Of a stretch of 64,000 nucleotides of DNA, positions 43,570 to 55,946 are shown piece after piece. Under the pieces are notes generated by a model. It worked only from the letters and a program-made list of their open reading frames with translations, had not been told where the DNA came from and did no database searches. The stretch covers positions 28,935,820 to 28,999,819 of the forward strand of contig OY727096.1 in assembly GCA_963402885.1 (NCBI GenBank), given 5' to 3'. The stretch comes from Antedon bifida. Its lineage: Eukaryota; Echinodermata; Crinoidea; Comatulida; Antedonidae. Positions within the stretch are counted from its first letter, which is position 1; each line of letters begins with the position of its first letter. A program made the translations under genes and the position numbers.

Positions 43570-46184
43570 TGGTCAAATTGGCTGCCAGCCAATGGGTTTT
43601 TGGTTGAATTTAACCATTTATGTTGTCATTTTAGAATTGAAAACATTATTTTTTTCTGTTTTTTTTTCGACGGAGGTGATTAACTTTATTAAAACTACAA
43701 AATAGCATATTCAAAGTCTGATTTAATTAATCTTCATTTTTCATGTTTTTGGGGGACAATACATCTTTAAATCAACTACGGTAATAATAATAATAGACTA
43801 TCATGGTTTTGAGAATTTTTTTTGTCACTGATTTATTTAAAGAAATATTTCCACCCAGCCTTCCCCCAATAAAAATTTTTTTTAAAATTTGTGTGTTGAA
43901 TATGCCATCTAATGTTTATTCAGTTTGAACCAAAAAATTAATTTAAAAGCTATAATTTAAAGTAAGAATGTTCAACTGTGGAAGTCGATTGTGACAGTTT
44001 TTTTAGTTAAATTTAATCATTTATTTTTTTTATGTGTATTAATTAGCTTATTTTTTCTAAAAAAGTGAATAACTTTATTTAAAGTAATACAAATAAAAAC
44101 AACTAAAAAGGCAAAAAGACTGATACTTTAGTAGGCCTAGCCTAAAAAATTATAAATATTTCTTTAACTATGGAAGAAAACTGTATTATTATTATTCTGG
44201 ACAGCAAAAGCAGGTACTGTAACTCTCTGATATAAATACTTATTATATAGTACCCCCTAATGTCCTAATTGCCTGAGACGTCCAACCTTTAAATAGAAAT
44301 TTCGCCATGGAGATAAGTCAATCGGTGAAGCGACCGAATACGTACCACCACGGCCGATTTGAATCGCGACCTAACTGTACAGTAGCACTGATCGGTTATC
44401 ATGTTACTACTATACTAGCGAAATTCTAGCTGCTAGGTAGTAAATTAATTAACCATTGAGTAATATCACTTCATGAAATAACATGCATAGGAGGCCTACC
44501 TATAAGTACTGTATAGTAATTAGCCTAGCTACCTTAACTTAAATATTAATCAATCATTAGTATTGTAAGTACATATCTCTTTACAGTGAAATCAAACACT
44601 ATCTTTGGTCATACCCCATGCTTTGGTGAAATCAACCCGTTGAAATGTGTATGTCACATGTGTCTCTACTATTCTCCTCCAACCACGTGTCATGTGGCGT
44701 GGTGTGTGTCCTCAACCAAAAGAGCATAGGCCTACTGTTATATCTTGCAAACATGAGGCGTCAATGGAATTAATCAACGTCAACCGAATGCTACTAGTAG
44801 TTTAGATTTAAATGAAATTATAGTAAGATTCAAAGAGTTTCTTCATTTGAATAATTTATTCTGTTCATAATAATTTTCGTTTTGTAGGAGCCTATATATA
44901 TTATTTCGAAAATTTTACTAGAAGATGCAAGGAAAAATCGAAATGTGCTCGGAGACCAGGACGACCAAAGTCAAGATGATTTGATAGAATAAAAATTGGA
45001 CAACCTACTCATATAATATATCAACTTACAGAAGACCGACCAAGTTGGCGATCCGTCTCAATTGTCACTAGCCGTCAGCCATCGGAAAAACATTTCTTCT
45101 ATGTTATAATTATTTTTAAAAAAATCCATTTTAGGCCTCATTCTTTTTTCAATTATAGGCCTACGCCTTTTATTGTTTTAAATTAAGAAATTTATAAAAA
45201 TGTCTTTAGGCCTATTTATGAAAATGTTATTTCTTAGGGTTTAATGCAAGCTTGCAAATGAAAATAACAATTTCTACTGAGTGATCAGTGATGAATATTG
45301 TAACTTTGAATTTAAGTAGCAAATAAAGAATAACTTTGCCTTTGCATCATATACCAAATTAAATATAATTAAAATAGCAATAACGACATTAAGTGTGCCT
45401 GTGTTGTCTTTTGTGTAATATATTTTAACACATTTAGCTATCGTAAAGAAAAATCGGTGCGATTAGTAAAGGCAAATAGAGATGGTATAGGACATCTTCA
45501 ATTTATTGTAGTAAAGGGTTAAGCGTTACAGCCACAAAATTAGAACAATAAATAATAAAAATCAAAGCTATATACAATAGAACGAAAATGAATCATTCCA
45601 ACACTTCACAACAACATAACTTAACAAATACAGTCGGTAACATGCCAGTATTGAAATTGTGTGAGATTACACACTGTACGGTAGAACTTGTACTTTTTTG
45701 TGATTGGCCAAAACTACTGTTGCTAAAAAATGGGCAAAAGAAGCAGATATTAAAGAAAAAAATAAAACAATTTAAAATAGTAATACAACGTACAGTATTC
45801 ACATTGTGTGATAAAATTGACACTTATAAAAAGCATGTAGCTATAGCTTCAGATGACCACAATAAATATTAAACCCGTTTAAAATGTAATTATTGTAAAA
45901 TAATATTATTCGTTTAAAACCTATATGTCATAACATCAACCTCCTAAAAATGCTGTAAAATTCATAGATGTTCTTTCCTACAAGAAATCAATCAAGGCCA
46001 ATCAAATTAAAACTTATTTAATACAAGAAAAATACTTTTAATGGAAAAATAAATAACGCCCAATTTCTAATAGTATTCTAAAATTCACTGGTATCTTAAT
46101 ATTATTCGCTATAAAATTAAAAATAGAAACATACACATTGAGTCCACAATGTGCGTCTCTCCTGTGTGTATTCTCACATGTTAT
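43570..46184. other. Non-coding interval between ZNF-B' and ZNF-C'
   Basis: Up to 44.8 kb it resembles the region upstream of ZNF-B. From 44.8 to 46.1 kb there is unique AT-rich sequence with no supported gene. This 1.3-kb gap corresponds in position to the 12.7 kb that holds AFMID between blocks A1 and B1. Confidence 0.5.
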
Positions 46185-47363
46185 TTAAAATGTATGCAAG
46201 TTATAAATGTTACCATACGATGTCTCTTCTCTGCGCAAGTTAAACATATCATTGCAATTGGATTTGATAATATAATTTTCCCATTCATTCCTCATTGTGT
46301 GTCTTTCCAAATGCATTTGGAAGCACCTTTTATCTTGGTATTTCACTCCACAATATTCGCATTTATACCGTGGCTCTCCATGTGTTTTCAAATGTGATTT
46401 TAATCCATCATTTGTTTTAAATGTCTTCCCACAATGTTCACATCCATATGGTCTTTCTTCTCTGTGAATTCTCAAATGTTTTTTTAATATTCCATTAGAG
46501 GCACATTTCCTCCCACATTGTTCACATTCATATGGTAAGTTTCCTGTGTGTAATTTCAAATGTGAGTTTAAAGACCCATTAGACTTAAATTTCTTTGTAC
46601 AAAATATACATTCATATGGTGTCTCTTCTGTATGTACTCTAAAATGATCTTTCAAATTTGCATTAGCTTTGAATTTCTTACCACATTGTTCACATTCAAA
46701 TGGCGTCTCTCCCGTGTGAGATCTAACGTGTACTTTTAATTCTCCACTTTGTTTAAATTTTCTTCCACAATGTTCACATTCATATGGTGTTTCTCCTGTG
46801 TGTACTCTCAAATGTTTTTTCAAATTCTGACTGCAGCTAAATTTCTTTCCACAATGTTCACATTCATATGGTTTCTCTCCTGTGTGTACTCTCAAATGTT
46901 TATTCAAATTCCCCCTTTCTTTAAATTTCTTCCTACAATGTTCACATTGATATGGTGTTTCTCCTGTGTGAATTCTCAAATGTTTTTTGAAATTAGCATT
47001 CTGTTTAAATTTTTTTCCACAATGTTCACATTCATATGGTGTCTCGCTTGTGTGTATTTTCAAATGTTTATTTAAAACATCAAGTTTGTTAAATTGCATT
47101 CCACAATGTTCACATTCATACGAAGTTTCTTCATCGGTGCATATTCCCAAATTCTCATTTTCTTTATTTCCAAAATGTTCAAATGAAGTTTCTTCGGTGG
47201 TGTGTATTTCCAAATTCTCAATTTCTTTTCGTTTTTGATCATGTAGTTCAAAATGATCATAGTCTTCACATTTTAACTCTTTAAAATGCACATGTATTCC
47301 TAAATGTTCCTTCAAATCACTTAACTCAAATTTATCTCCACAGTGTTCACATTTGTACTTCAT
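46185..47363 (-). CDS. C2H2 zinc-finger protein ZNF-C' (intact)
   Basis: 392 residues starting [12 protein letters not shown] (ATG at 47361-47363). The coding exon begins at an acceptor at + 47451-47453 (TTTTATTTTAG). The N-terminal short finger and an acidic, Glu-rich linker are followed by ten C2H2 fingers, including [10 protein letters not shown] and the last [19 protein letters not shown], and a 35-residue tail. It is the functional counterpart of the pseudogene at 23655-24721. Its promoter cassette lies at about 48.22-48.34 kb across an intron of roughly 0.77 kb. Confidence 0.88.
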   Translation of the reverse strand: MKYKCEHCGDKFELSDLKEHLGIHVHFKELKCEDYDHFELHDQKRKEIENLEIHTTEETSFEHFGNKENENLGICTDEETSYECEHCGMQFNKLDVLNKHLKIHTSETPYECEHCGKKFKQNANFKKHLRIHTGETPYQCEHCRKKFKERGNLNKHLRVHTGEKPYECEHCGKKFSCSQNLKKHLRVHTGETPYECEHCGRKFKQSGELKVHVRSHTGETPFECEQCGKKFKANANLKDHFRVHTEETPYECIFCTKKFKSNGSLNSHLKLHTGNLPYECEQCGRKCASNGILKKHLRIHREERPYGCEHCGKTFKTNDGLKSHLKTHGEPRYKCEYCGVKYQDKRCFQMHLERHTMRNEWENYIIKSNCNDMFNLRREETSYGNIYNLHTF

Positions 47364-47578
47364 GTTGGTTTTCCTCTTTTTTACTTGATCAATTATTTTT
47401 TGTTTATCAGTAAAGTCAAATTTCAATCGTCGTTATTTCTCCACATATATCTAAAATAAAAATTGGAAAGAAACTGTATATAAAAAGAATGGAAATAATA
47501 AACCCTGTAATTGTCAGTACTGTACTGGTACGCGTAGATCAAAGTGGAAAAGTTCCCATTAGTACATTTAACCAGGGA

Positions 47579-47586
47579 GATGTAAC
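47579..47586. other. Empty integration site of the Mutator-like element
   Basis: A single gatgtaac joined directly to aacatccaccagccgcctga, exactly the two flanks that surround the element in copy 1. Confidence 0.9.
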
Positions 47587-48221
47587 AACATCCACCAGCC
47601 GCCTGAGGTAAAGCTGTCCAGAAAGAATCGAAGAACGGAGGCAGTGGGTACTTTCAAGTCATGGATCCAGAGGCCGCTTCCCCACATCCCTCAATTTCAA
47701 TGTAAAATATTGGACATATCACTTCATTTTACAACTTTTATATCCTGCCTTTTGGTTCCGCTGTTATTTAAAAATTGGAATAATTTATATTTACACTGAA
47801 AATGTATAGGGAATCGGAAAACCGGTTTTTAATCTATATACAGTACTGTAGTACTCGTATCGTCGTAAGAAACATGGTCCAAATACATACATGTAACATT
47901 ATACACCGTGATTGCCTCAATTGAAAGAAATAGTGAATACATCTAAATTATTGAAATGTGTACGAATCATGAAAGAAAACCCTCTTTTCCTATGCTAATA
48001 CACAGTCCCTCAATTGAGTCCCTCGATGTTTATGCTGCTAATAGTATTTAGAATGTTGAACACAAGTAAACTTTTCAAAAAGTAAGGAGAAAAAGAAAAC
48101 AACAGAAATGGGTGTAGAGTATAGACAATTTAGGCAAACACAACAATTCGTAAAAACTTGGAAGGGCAACAATTAAATGTATAAACGTTTAAACTTAGTT
48201 GTGGCAACCCTACCTACCTAA

Positions 48222-48339
48222 TTATCGTCTATCATCAGTCGTCCACTTGCTGCCTATTAATGGAATGGACAAACAAGTCTTCAGCAAGACCGGCAAGACA
48301 CCTAATGTAGCTTGATTGGTTGAGACTGTAAATGCAAAT
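48222..48339 (-). promoter_or_regulatory. Promoter/first-exon cassette of ZNF-C'
   Basis: gattggttgagactg (48314) and atgcaaat (48332-48339); a GTAGGTAGG donor lies on the minus strand around 48210-48220. It is the counterpart of 31222-31351. Confidence 0.5.
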
Positions 48340-48719
48340 TAGATTATTTTACTAATTGATTGTAATGCACCCACCGGGACAATAACATAAAACAATTGTT
48401 AGAGTGGCGTGGCGAGGAATTTGGGTGGACTTGATTGAACACTACAATAGAAATTGTTCTGCGTAATACAGTAGGATACACGCCTTTATAATAGTTTTGA
48501 AATTCTACTTTTTCAAAAAATATTTTGAATAGATTATGTGTCTAATTGTAAAGGTTGTGTTAATTGACTATTATATATTAGGTCAATTTGTTTTGAAACA
48601 GAACAATATAATATTTAAATTATTTTCTGATCTGTTTTAATTGAACACTTAGACCTACCCTCAATACAAACTGAGGCATATTCAGCTGAAAGTGGTAAAA
48701 AGCAAATTATATATTTTTA

Positions 48720-49020
48720 ATACGAATTACTGTAGAATATATAAATTATGTCATATGAATGAGATAGAAGATGAATATCACTTTCTGTTAATTTGTCTAT
48801 GCTATAATGAGTTACGTCATGATTTTTACCAGTTTCGTTTTATAATTTCCCTTCTGAAAGTAAGTTCATTATTTTAATGGCTTCCAGAAATATCACTTTA
48901 ATGGAAAATATGTCTAAATACATTAAAAAAAATATTTCTTTCTGCATCTAATTTTTGTAAATAATATAATAATATGTACTTCGGGCCTCTGGCCTATGTG
49001 CTGTACAAATAAATGCCCTT
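48720..49020 (+). mobile_element. LINE C-terminal remnant
   Basis: Encodes CHMNEIEDEYHFLLICLCYNELR, the zinc-knuckle region typical of the C terminus of non-LTR RT proteins, then stops. Copy 1 at 31.70 kb lacks about 210 bp of this, so it was partly deleted there. Confidence 0.65.
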
Positions 49021-49520
49021 GACCAGAAGTCTAGAGAAGAAGAAGTATTACAATTTGTTTCAGTAATTCAAATAACTACAAATAAACTTACAAATTGTTC
49101 ATTTGACTAAAGTGAGGCATATTCAGCTGAAAGTGGTAAATAGCAAATTATATATTTTTAATACGAATTACTGTATTACAATTTGTTTCAGTAATTCAAA
49201 TAACTACAAATAAACTTACACATTGTTCATTTGACCATCATGCTTTCCTTTTAGAACGTCTAAATTAAAACAACACTAGATTAGTATTTGTAGCAGACAA
49301 CGATAAAATATTTCAATTTGTGTTATTTGAATTAAAGGAAAACATATATTTAGTTCTAATATCTGAATAAAAGGGACAAACGAAAGTTAAATATATTCAT
49401 CATAATTTGCATACTCTTTTATTACTATTAATACGATTCCATCTTCCGTTCATGTAAAAGATTTAGCACCATTAATATCCAACAGAAGAAACAAATACTA
49501 GAAAATAGACACACACACAC

Positions 49521-49652
49521 GGTCTGTCTGTCGGTCCGGTATCACTATGCGTTTTATCGCTTTGCTGTACTTTTTGAACTGTTTTGATGTACAGACAAGT
49601 TTTAAAGTACATTACTTTTTTAAAGTTCATTTTTTTCTGAGAGCACGCGACT
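49521..49652 (-). repeat. Foldback element with gaccgacc core, copy 6
   Basis: ggtctgtctgtcggtccggt ... gagcacgcgact, the reverse orientation of the long form at 43395. It is absent from the equivalent place in copy 1 (32.28 kb), where only a (ca)n run is present. Confidence 0.65.
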
Positions 49653-49867
49653 TATGGCTGTTGGCCTTGTTACTTTAGTGGTTGACTTTTGTTACGTTAT
49701 CAATTGTTATAATAATTGTAAAAGGTAGGCTACAGTGTTCGAATGTACGCTGAACGTCTTGCAAATATGTAGAAAAATTATATATTATTCCGCTTTTCAT
49801 TAACGTACGAATATATTTTCAAACGTTTTCTCCAACCTCCGTAGTAATTACAGGAACTGAAGTTTTT

Positions 49868-49944
49868 AGTCGCGTGCAGCTCACTATGTCGGTCCGTCGG
49901 TTGGTCGGTCGGTCGGTCATAAACACTAACTTGAGCACGCGACT
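49868..49944 (-). repeat. Foldback element with gaccgacc core, copy 7
   Basis: agtcgcgtgcagctcac ... cggtcggtcggtc ... gagcacgcgact; the counterpart of copy 4. Confidence 0.7.
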
Positions 49945-50585
49945 GCAGCCATCTATATGGCCTTGTTTTAAATTGAAACAAAAAGACAAAGAAAAATGAT
50001 CAAAAAACGAAAGATTTAATGTCAAACATGTTTAACTTCAACCATCATCTGTACCCTGTCATAATGACGCTAATTGTTTATAAACGAAAAAAAGACATAT
50101 GTCTGCACAAATTAATTAATTGTTTAAAGGTATATTTTGAATCTGAAAAAAATAATTTTGTTAAATGTTTTGTTGAATATGCCATTTTAATGTTACATAA
50201 TAGTTATTCACTTCACTATTCACCACAAATTGGATCGGAAAAAAAATATTAACGTAAAAAAACTGTAAGCTAAAGCAAACAATTGTCAAATTGTCTGGAA
50301 GACAATGTGTTTTTGATTGATTTTAACCGGTTTGGGGGAAAATACATTTTTACAGTATTAGTAACTTATAGTTTAAACATTATCTAACCAATGTATTCTT
50401 CTAAATATATTTACAGTAAAATAATAAAGGATCAGGTAAAAAGTTATACTACTGAACGGATGAAGTTATTTGAGATAGTCACTGCGATAAACATTAGTAG
50501 GCCTAAGTGTAGTTACGGCAGTGGGATCAACTTTATATGGCCCCTAGTAAACTAAATAAATAGTATAATGTAATTGTCATTCTGG

Positions 50586-52556
50586 TTAAATTCGGTCCCA
50601 CAATGTTCCCATTTCATATGGTGTTTCTCCTGTGTGTAGGCCTATTAATTGTTCCATTTCATATGGTGTCTGTGTTCTGTGTATTAAATGTTCCATTCCA
50701 TATGATGTCTCTCCTGTATGTTCAAATTCATATGGTATCTCTCCTTTATATTCCATTTCATATGGTGGCTCTCCTTTATGTTCCATTTCATATGGTATAT
50801 CGCCTTTATGTTCCATTTCATATGGTATATCTCCTTTATGTTCTATCTCATGTGGTGTATTTTCTTTATGTTCTATTCCATATGGTGTCTTCCCTTTATG
50901 TTCCATTCCATATGGTGTCTCTCTTCTATGTTCCATTCCATATGGTGTCTCTCTTTTATGTTCCATTCCATATAGTGTCTCTCTTTTATGTTCTAGTTCA
51001 TATGGTGTCTCTCTTTTATGTTCCATTCCATATAGTGTCTCTCTTTTATGTTCGAGTTCATAAGGTGTCTCTCTTTTATGTTCCATTCCATATGGTGTCT
51101 CTTCTTTACAATCCATTTCATATGGTGTATCTCTCTTGTATGTTATAAAATTAGTTATACATTTCTGTTCACATTCATAAGACGGTATTTCCTTTTTTAT
51201 GTGTATTCTCAAATGCGATTTTAAATGTTCAATAGTTTCGAATTTTATTCCACAATGTTCACATTTAGATTCTGTCTCTCTCTTGTGTGTTATAAAATTA
51301 TTTATACATTTCTGTTCACATCCATAAGATCCAGATGGTGTCGCTCTGAGTATTTTCAAAGGTGATTTTAAATTTACATTAGCTGTATTGTTCAGTTCCC
51401 ATTTATGAGATGGTGGCGCTATTGTATTGTGATGTTCACATTCAAATGGTTTCTCTCTAGTGTGAATTCTCAAATGTGATTTTAAATTTTTATTGCCTCT
51501 AAATTTCTTTCCACAATGCTCACATCCATATGGTCTCTCTCCTGTGTGTATCATCACATGTTTTCTCAATTGTCCTTTATCGTTAAATTTCTTCCCACAA
51601 TATTCACATTCATATGGTTTCTCTCCAGTGTGAATTCTCAAATGTAATTTTAAATTTCCATTACCTCTAAATTTCTTTCCACAATGTTCACATTCATATG
51701 GTCTCTCTCCTGTGTGTAGCATCACATGTTTTCTCCAGTTTTCTTTATTGTTAATTTTCTTCCCACAATATTCACATTCATATAGTTGCTCTCCTGTGTG
51801 TAATCGTGTGTGTACTGTTAAATATTTTTTAGAGCTAAATTTCTTTGAACAATATTTACATTCAAATGGTTTTTCTCCAGTATGTACTCTCAGATGGTTT
51901 TTTAAATAACCATTAGCTGCAAATTTCTTCCCACATTGTTCACATTCATATGGTGTCTCTCCTGTGTGAATTCTGACATGAATTTTCATTTCCCCGCTAT
52001 GTGCAAATTTCTTCCCACAATGTTCACATTCATAAGGTTTTTCTCCTGTGTGCATTCTCAAATGTTTTTTCAAATTCTCGCTACATTTAAATTTTTTACC
52101 ACAATGTTCACATTCGTACGGTGTCTCTTCTGAGTGTAAACGCAAATGTTTGTTCAAATTCCCTCTTTCTTTAAATTTTTTCTCACAATGCTCACATTCA
52201 TATGGTGTCTCTCCTGTGTGAATTCTCATATGTTTTTTCAAATTCGCATTCTGTTTAAATCTTTTATTACATTGTTCACATTCATATGGTTTCTCTTCTG
52301 TGTGTATTTGCAAATGTTTTTTCAAATCTTCTTTTTGTTCAAATTGCTTCCCACAATGTTTACATTTATATGAAGTTTCTATGGCAGCGTTTATTTCCAA
52401 ATTCTCACCTTCTTTCTCATATGGTGTCTCATCTTGTGGCTCAACATCGTTTGTGGTTTCACATTTGAAATCTTTAAAACGCACATGTATTCCTAAATGC
52501 TCCTTCAAATCACTTAACTCAAATTTATCTCCACAGTGTTCACATTTGAACTTCAT
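50586..52556 (-). CDS. C2H2 zinc-finger protein ZNF-D' (paralogue of ZNF-D)
   Basis: 656 residues from [12 protein letters not shown] (ATG at 52554-52556). The finger order matches ZNF-D (N-terminal short finger, eleven fingers, one further finger, decapeptide tail) with only scattered substitutions. The tail has 14 decapeptide units against 16. The promoter/first-exon arrangement is identical (gattggccgagac at 53201, donor at 53041-53047). Confidence 0.88.
   Translation of the reverse strand: MKFKCEHCGDKFELSDLKEHLGIHVRFKDFKCETTNDVEPQDETPYEKEGENLEINAAIETSYKCKHCGKQFEQKEDLKKHLQIHTEEKPYECEQCNKRFKQNANLKKHMRIHTGETPYECEHCEKKFKERGNLNKHLRLHSEETPYECEHCGKKFKCSENLKKHLRMHTGEKPYECEHCGKKFAHSGEMKIHVRIHTGETPYECEQCGKKFAANGYLKNHLRVHTGEKPFECKYCSKKFSSKKYLTVHTRLHTGEQLYECEYCGKKINNKENWRKHVMLHTGERPYECEHCGKKFRGNGNLKLHLRIHTGEKPYECEYCGKKFNDKGQLRKHVMIHTGERPYGCEHCGKKFRGNKNLKSHLRIHTREKPFECEHHNTIAPPSHKWELNNTANVNLKSPLKILRATPSGSYGCEQKCINNFITHKRETESKCEHCGIKFETIEHLKSHLRIHIKKEIPSYECEQKCITNFITYKRDTPYEMDCKEETPYGMEHKRETPYELEHKRETLYGMEHKRETPYELEHKRETLYGMEHKRETPYGMEHRRETPYGMEHKGKTPYGIEHKENTPHEIEHKGDIPYEMEHKGDIPYEMEHKGEPPYEMEYKGEIPYEFEHTGETSYGMEHLIHRTQTPYEMEQLIGLHTGETPYEMGTLWDRI
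50740..51131 (-). repeat. 30-bp tandem repeat in the ZNF-D' coding tail
   Basis: About 14 units of 30 bp encoding the decapeptide; two fewer than in ZNF-D. Confidence 0.8.
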
Positions 52557-53047
52557 GCTGATGTTCAATAACAAATCTTTTTTTAATGATTTTCAAAAGT
52601 TAATGTTGTTGTTGAGTTCGTCCTAATTGCGATGACATTTCTTCATAATTATAGGCCTACTGTACTGTAAATTAAAAAAATCTAATAAATATAAATAAAA
52701 TGTACCAAAAGTACAGCGTGGCATATACTGAATAAGGGAGTAGTAAAGTAGGTAATAACATAGAGCAAACATGCACTGTTCATCACAAAACTCGTGGGTT
52801 TGGATCGATCGACTACTCTAGCTAGGCTTGAAGGAGCCTAGTACCGTACCGGCCTAAAGGATCGTACAGTATGGAAGATTTAAAGTAATAAATGTATGTA
52901 TATGTAACCATATAACTATAACTATATAAACATTTTTAAACAACTTACGGAATCAACAACTTACTACACTAAAATGTACACACAAGTTACTGTTTAGTGC
53001 AATTGCATTTAAACAACAAAAATACACAACAAAATCCTGGTACTTAC

Positions 53048-53224
53048 CTATTATGTATAATACTGCCGTCTTCTCAGTGATTGCCATTGTTTGTTTCACT
53101 GCCTGCTTAAAACTTAGCAAACAACAGTTTTATCCAAGGATATTCTAACAAAGAAAAAACACCTATAACAATTAGACTATGCTGTACAGTACTTAAATTT
53201 GATTGGCCGAGACTATAGGCAAAT
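53048..53224 (-). promoter_or_regulatory. Promoter and candidate first exon of ZNF-D'
   Basis: Copy of 35728-35904: gattggccgagac, a short segment with ATG (53085-53087), and a GTAAGTA donor. Confidence 0.45.
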
Positions 53225-53637
53225 AATTGACCAACCAATAACTTTAAAAGTGCAGTTTGATAACGACCCAAGGCCATTATTGATAATTACATTACAATTT
53301 TAATGAAAGCAAAAAATACATTTTTGTTGAATATACCATTTTTGTTTGTGTATTGTTGACAAGCTTGTTGGCTTGATGATTATTAAATCATGGAGTTATA
53401 ATTGGATCAGGTGCCGTTTTCGGCCACCTTGACTTATATGGACTATACCATTATTATGATAGGGGTGTGGTGTATTATGTTTTATGTAGAGAAGGGTGTC
53501 TATTGAATGGGAAGACAATACAATTGTTCTGTTATGTAACCTACAGTACAAACTACAAGGAACCATACAAAACATCAAAAACTAGCAATGCATGTACTTT
53601 TTATAAGGCATGTTATTATTAGGTACTGTGTTAGGGA

Positions 53638-54240
53638 ATGCCAAGATTTTGTAACAATAGTACTATATTAACTAAAGATATTTTAAATAAAACAAATGTT
53701 ATAGACAAATTTAATGAAGAACCATCTACTAACTGGATAAAGCCATTTAGGAAAAATAATAAACAAGTTGATCATAACGAGTGGTTTTCAAAGGCCCAAT
53801 GCAAAACAACGTTAACGGAATATACTATGTATAAAGGAACTCCAAACCTTGAACAATATTTGTTAGATAAAACTAATTTTAAGAGTATCAATTTAAAATT
53901 TAAAGCAAGATCAAACTCTCTAGATCTTGAGGGTCGTCAAATCATAACACAGGATTATGTAAGATGTGTAGTACTAACGAAAAAGAAACAGTAAATCATT
54001 TTTTATTTAAATGTCCTTCATTAAACCCTGTTAGACAATAATTAAGTATGTACTGGGATAATTTTTGTTGGATCTCAGGAATTAAAACACCATTTTATGC
54101 TAGACAATTATTTATTCACTGAAAATGAAACATTAGGAAAAATCTTTGATTTTTATTGTAAAAAATATTTAATGAAAGCATGGGTTACTAGATCTACAAT
54201 TTTATCAGCATTACCTCTCTCAACTAATTTATTAATATAG
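53638..54240 (+). pseudogene. LINE ORF2 C-terminal fragment
   Basis: An open frame to 53994, then in a shifted frame a CX2C...HX4C zinc-knuckle motif (ETVNHFLFKCPSLNPVRQ) and a C-terminal helix region ending in TAG at 54238-54240. No RT catalytic core, so only the tail end of the element was copied. Confidence 0.65.
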
Positions 54241-54338
54241 TAAACAAGCTACAGACATCTCTATGAGGATGTATCTGTAAGTTTAACAGACAAATTTCTT
54301 GTTTCTGCCTCAAAATAAAATATTTATTATACTAGTAC

Positions 54339-54361
54339 TTTCGACCATAGGTCATCATCAG
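54339..54361 (-). ncRNA. Hammerhead-like core remnant
   Basis: On minus: CUGAUGA, stem GACC-uau-GGUC, GAAA. Helix III is not convincing. The neighbouring segment gatcctgcctatgcagc matches the flank of the motif at 14518-14549 inverted, so it is the same kind of Penelope-type terminus. Confidence 0.35.
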
Positions 54362-54844
54362 GTACCTGATTATTATTTTTATACATGATCCTGCCTATGC
54401 AGCACCTATTTCTTTCCTGATATCTGTAAGTTTTATTTATTTATTAGGCCTATCCTGTATTTTTGTTGTTCTGTTTTTATTTTTGTAGTTATATATTGTA
54501 CAATTTACGTATTATGTATTTTCATACAGATCTAATTAATTAATTAGTTTACATTTTGTTTTGATGTTATGTATTAGTATTTAGAACTTTGTGGCTTATG
54601 TTATTTGTAAATTGGATGCACCATTAACTGATAAATGTGTGACACCGATATAAAGGTGATTCCTTTGAATAAATAAATAAAAACTATATAAGTAGGTATA
54701 CTTACTTATTATATATAAAAACTAAACTAAACACTACAGTATAATCAAAATTAATGCATATTAAATACTAGGCCTGTGTTATTCCTATCTGGATTTAAAC
54801 ACTTTAAATTTTAGAATTTACAATCGGATTCGAAATTAGAAAAT

Positions 54845-54965
54845 CTTAAGTACTACAATACAATCGGAATTAAAACATGTTAAACTACAATACAACTAAA
54901 TACTACAGTACAATCGGAATCAAAACATCCTAAATACTACAGTACAATCGATATTAAAATATCGT
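54845..54965. repeat. Short tandem repeat (actacagtacaatcgga...)
   Basis: Three to four imperfect units of about 35-38 bp built on tactacagtacaatcggaat and ttaaaacat. Confidence 0.7.
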
Positions 54966-55779
54966 AAGTAATTGATTTGTCTATGCAAATGCTTGACTCG
55001 TTCTACAGCGAACGGCTTGCCGATTATATTGGAAGACACCAATCATCCTCTTCATGGCGACATTATCAGCTCCGTTTTGCATTCGCTATTATAACGTTTT
55101 GATGCAAACGTTGTTCAATTAGAACATGTATTTCTACACAGAAACGTTTAAAAACGTGTTTAAAACGTTTTAGAAAAACCAAACCTAAAAACACGCAATG
55201 TCAAACACTGTGTTTTCTGGGAACAAAATGGTACAGATTCATTGACAAAATTATAATGTTTATTTGTTTTACTGATTACCTAATAATCAGTATGTGATAG
55301 ATCTTATTAAATGTACTACTGTCATTTTATTAAATGTACTACTGTGTTATCGTTAGGTAAATTATATTTTTTATTTGTAACTGGAATAAAAACTTTCTTT
55401 ATATACTTTCTGTATCTATAAATCCGTAAAAAATATTCAATATCCACCTTAGGGAATCCACCTAATATATTAAGGAAGGATGCCTAAAAATTATATAGAA
55501 ATAAAGAGCCATAATATACTGTAGGCCTATTAACTTGAAAACTGAAATTAATTCTACAGCATGCAGGGCGTAGTTGTTTCCCTTTGTTGGTGAAACATAA
55601 TGCACTAAACAAAAGAACAAAAGCAGCAGTATTTTAACACATTAACCAACTCAATTAATAAATGGGACACCCCTATTTTCCCATCTTTTTATAATGGTAT
55701 AGTCCATACAAGTCGAGGTGGCCGAAAACGGCACCTGATCCAAAAATACATAAAACAATTAAGTTGTGGTTGTACCTAC

Positions 55780-55946
55780 CAATACCATGCCGTTCCCAGT
55801 CTTTGTCCAGTTCTTTCGCTGCCTGCATAAAAATAACCAATGAACAAATAAAGTAGCAGTGGCCTTCATCCACTCAGACCAAGCGGAAATAATGGCTGAC
55901 ATCGCTTAATAGTTGGCCTACTGTACTTTGATTGGCCGAGACTATT
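55780..55946 (-). promoter_or_regulatory. MQAAKELDKDWERHG cassette, copy 2
   Basis: Copy of 37339-37498 with ATG at 55826-55828 and gattggccgagac at 55930. A 6-bp insertion at the exon end (aatacc on +) changes the donor context to GTATTGGTAGGT. Confidence 0.35.

Larger units (their letters stand above)
39497..44800. repeat. Segmental duplication block A, copy 2
   Basis: Partner of 3655-10790; carries ZNF-B' and the same flanking relics and promoter cassette. Confidence 0.8.
53402..55743. mobile_element. Composite inverted-repeat element, about 2.34 kb
   Basis: Left end ttggatcaggtgccgttttc and right end its reverse complement; the similarity runs inward about 50 bp (to the shared tatggactataccattat). 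It interrupts block B copy 2 at the point equivalent to 37185-37299 in copy 1, where about 115 bp of copy 1 sequence has no counterpart. No transposase is seen. Inside are a LINE C-terminal fragment, a Penelope-type terminus and a short minisatellite. A clear target duplication is not visible. Confidence 0.75.

Noticed and set aside
45588..45872. 94-codon + strand open frame
   Set aside because: Lys/Leu-rich random-looking peptide without relatives here; it contains only a degenerate copy of the CCAAT-cassette DNA.
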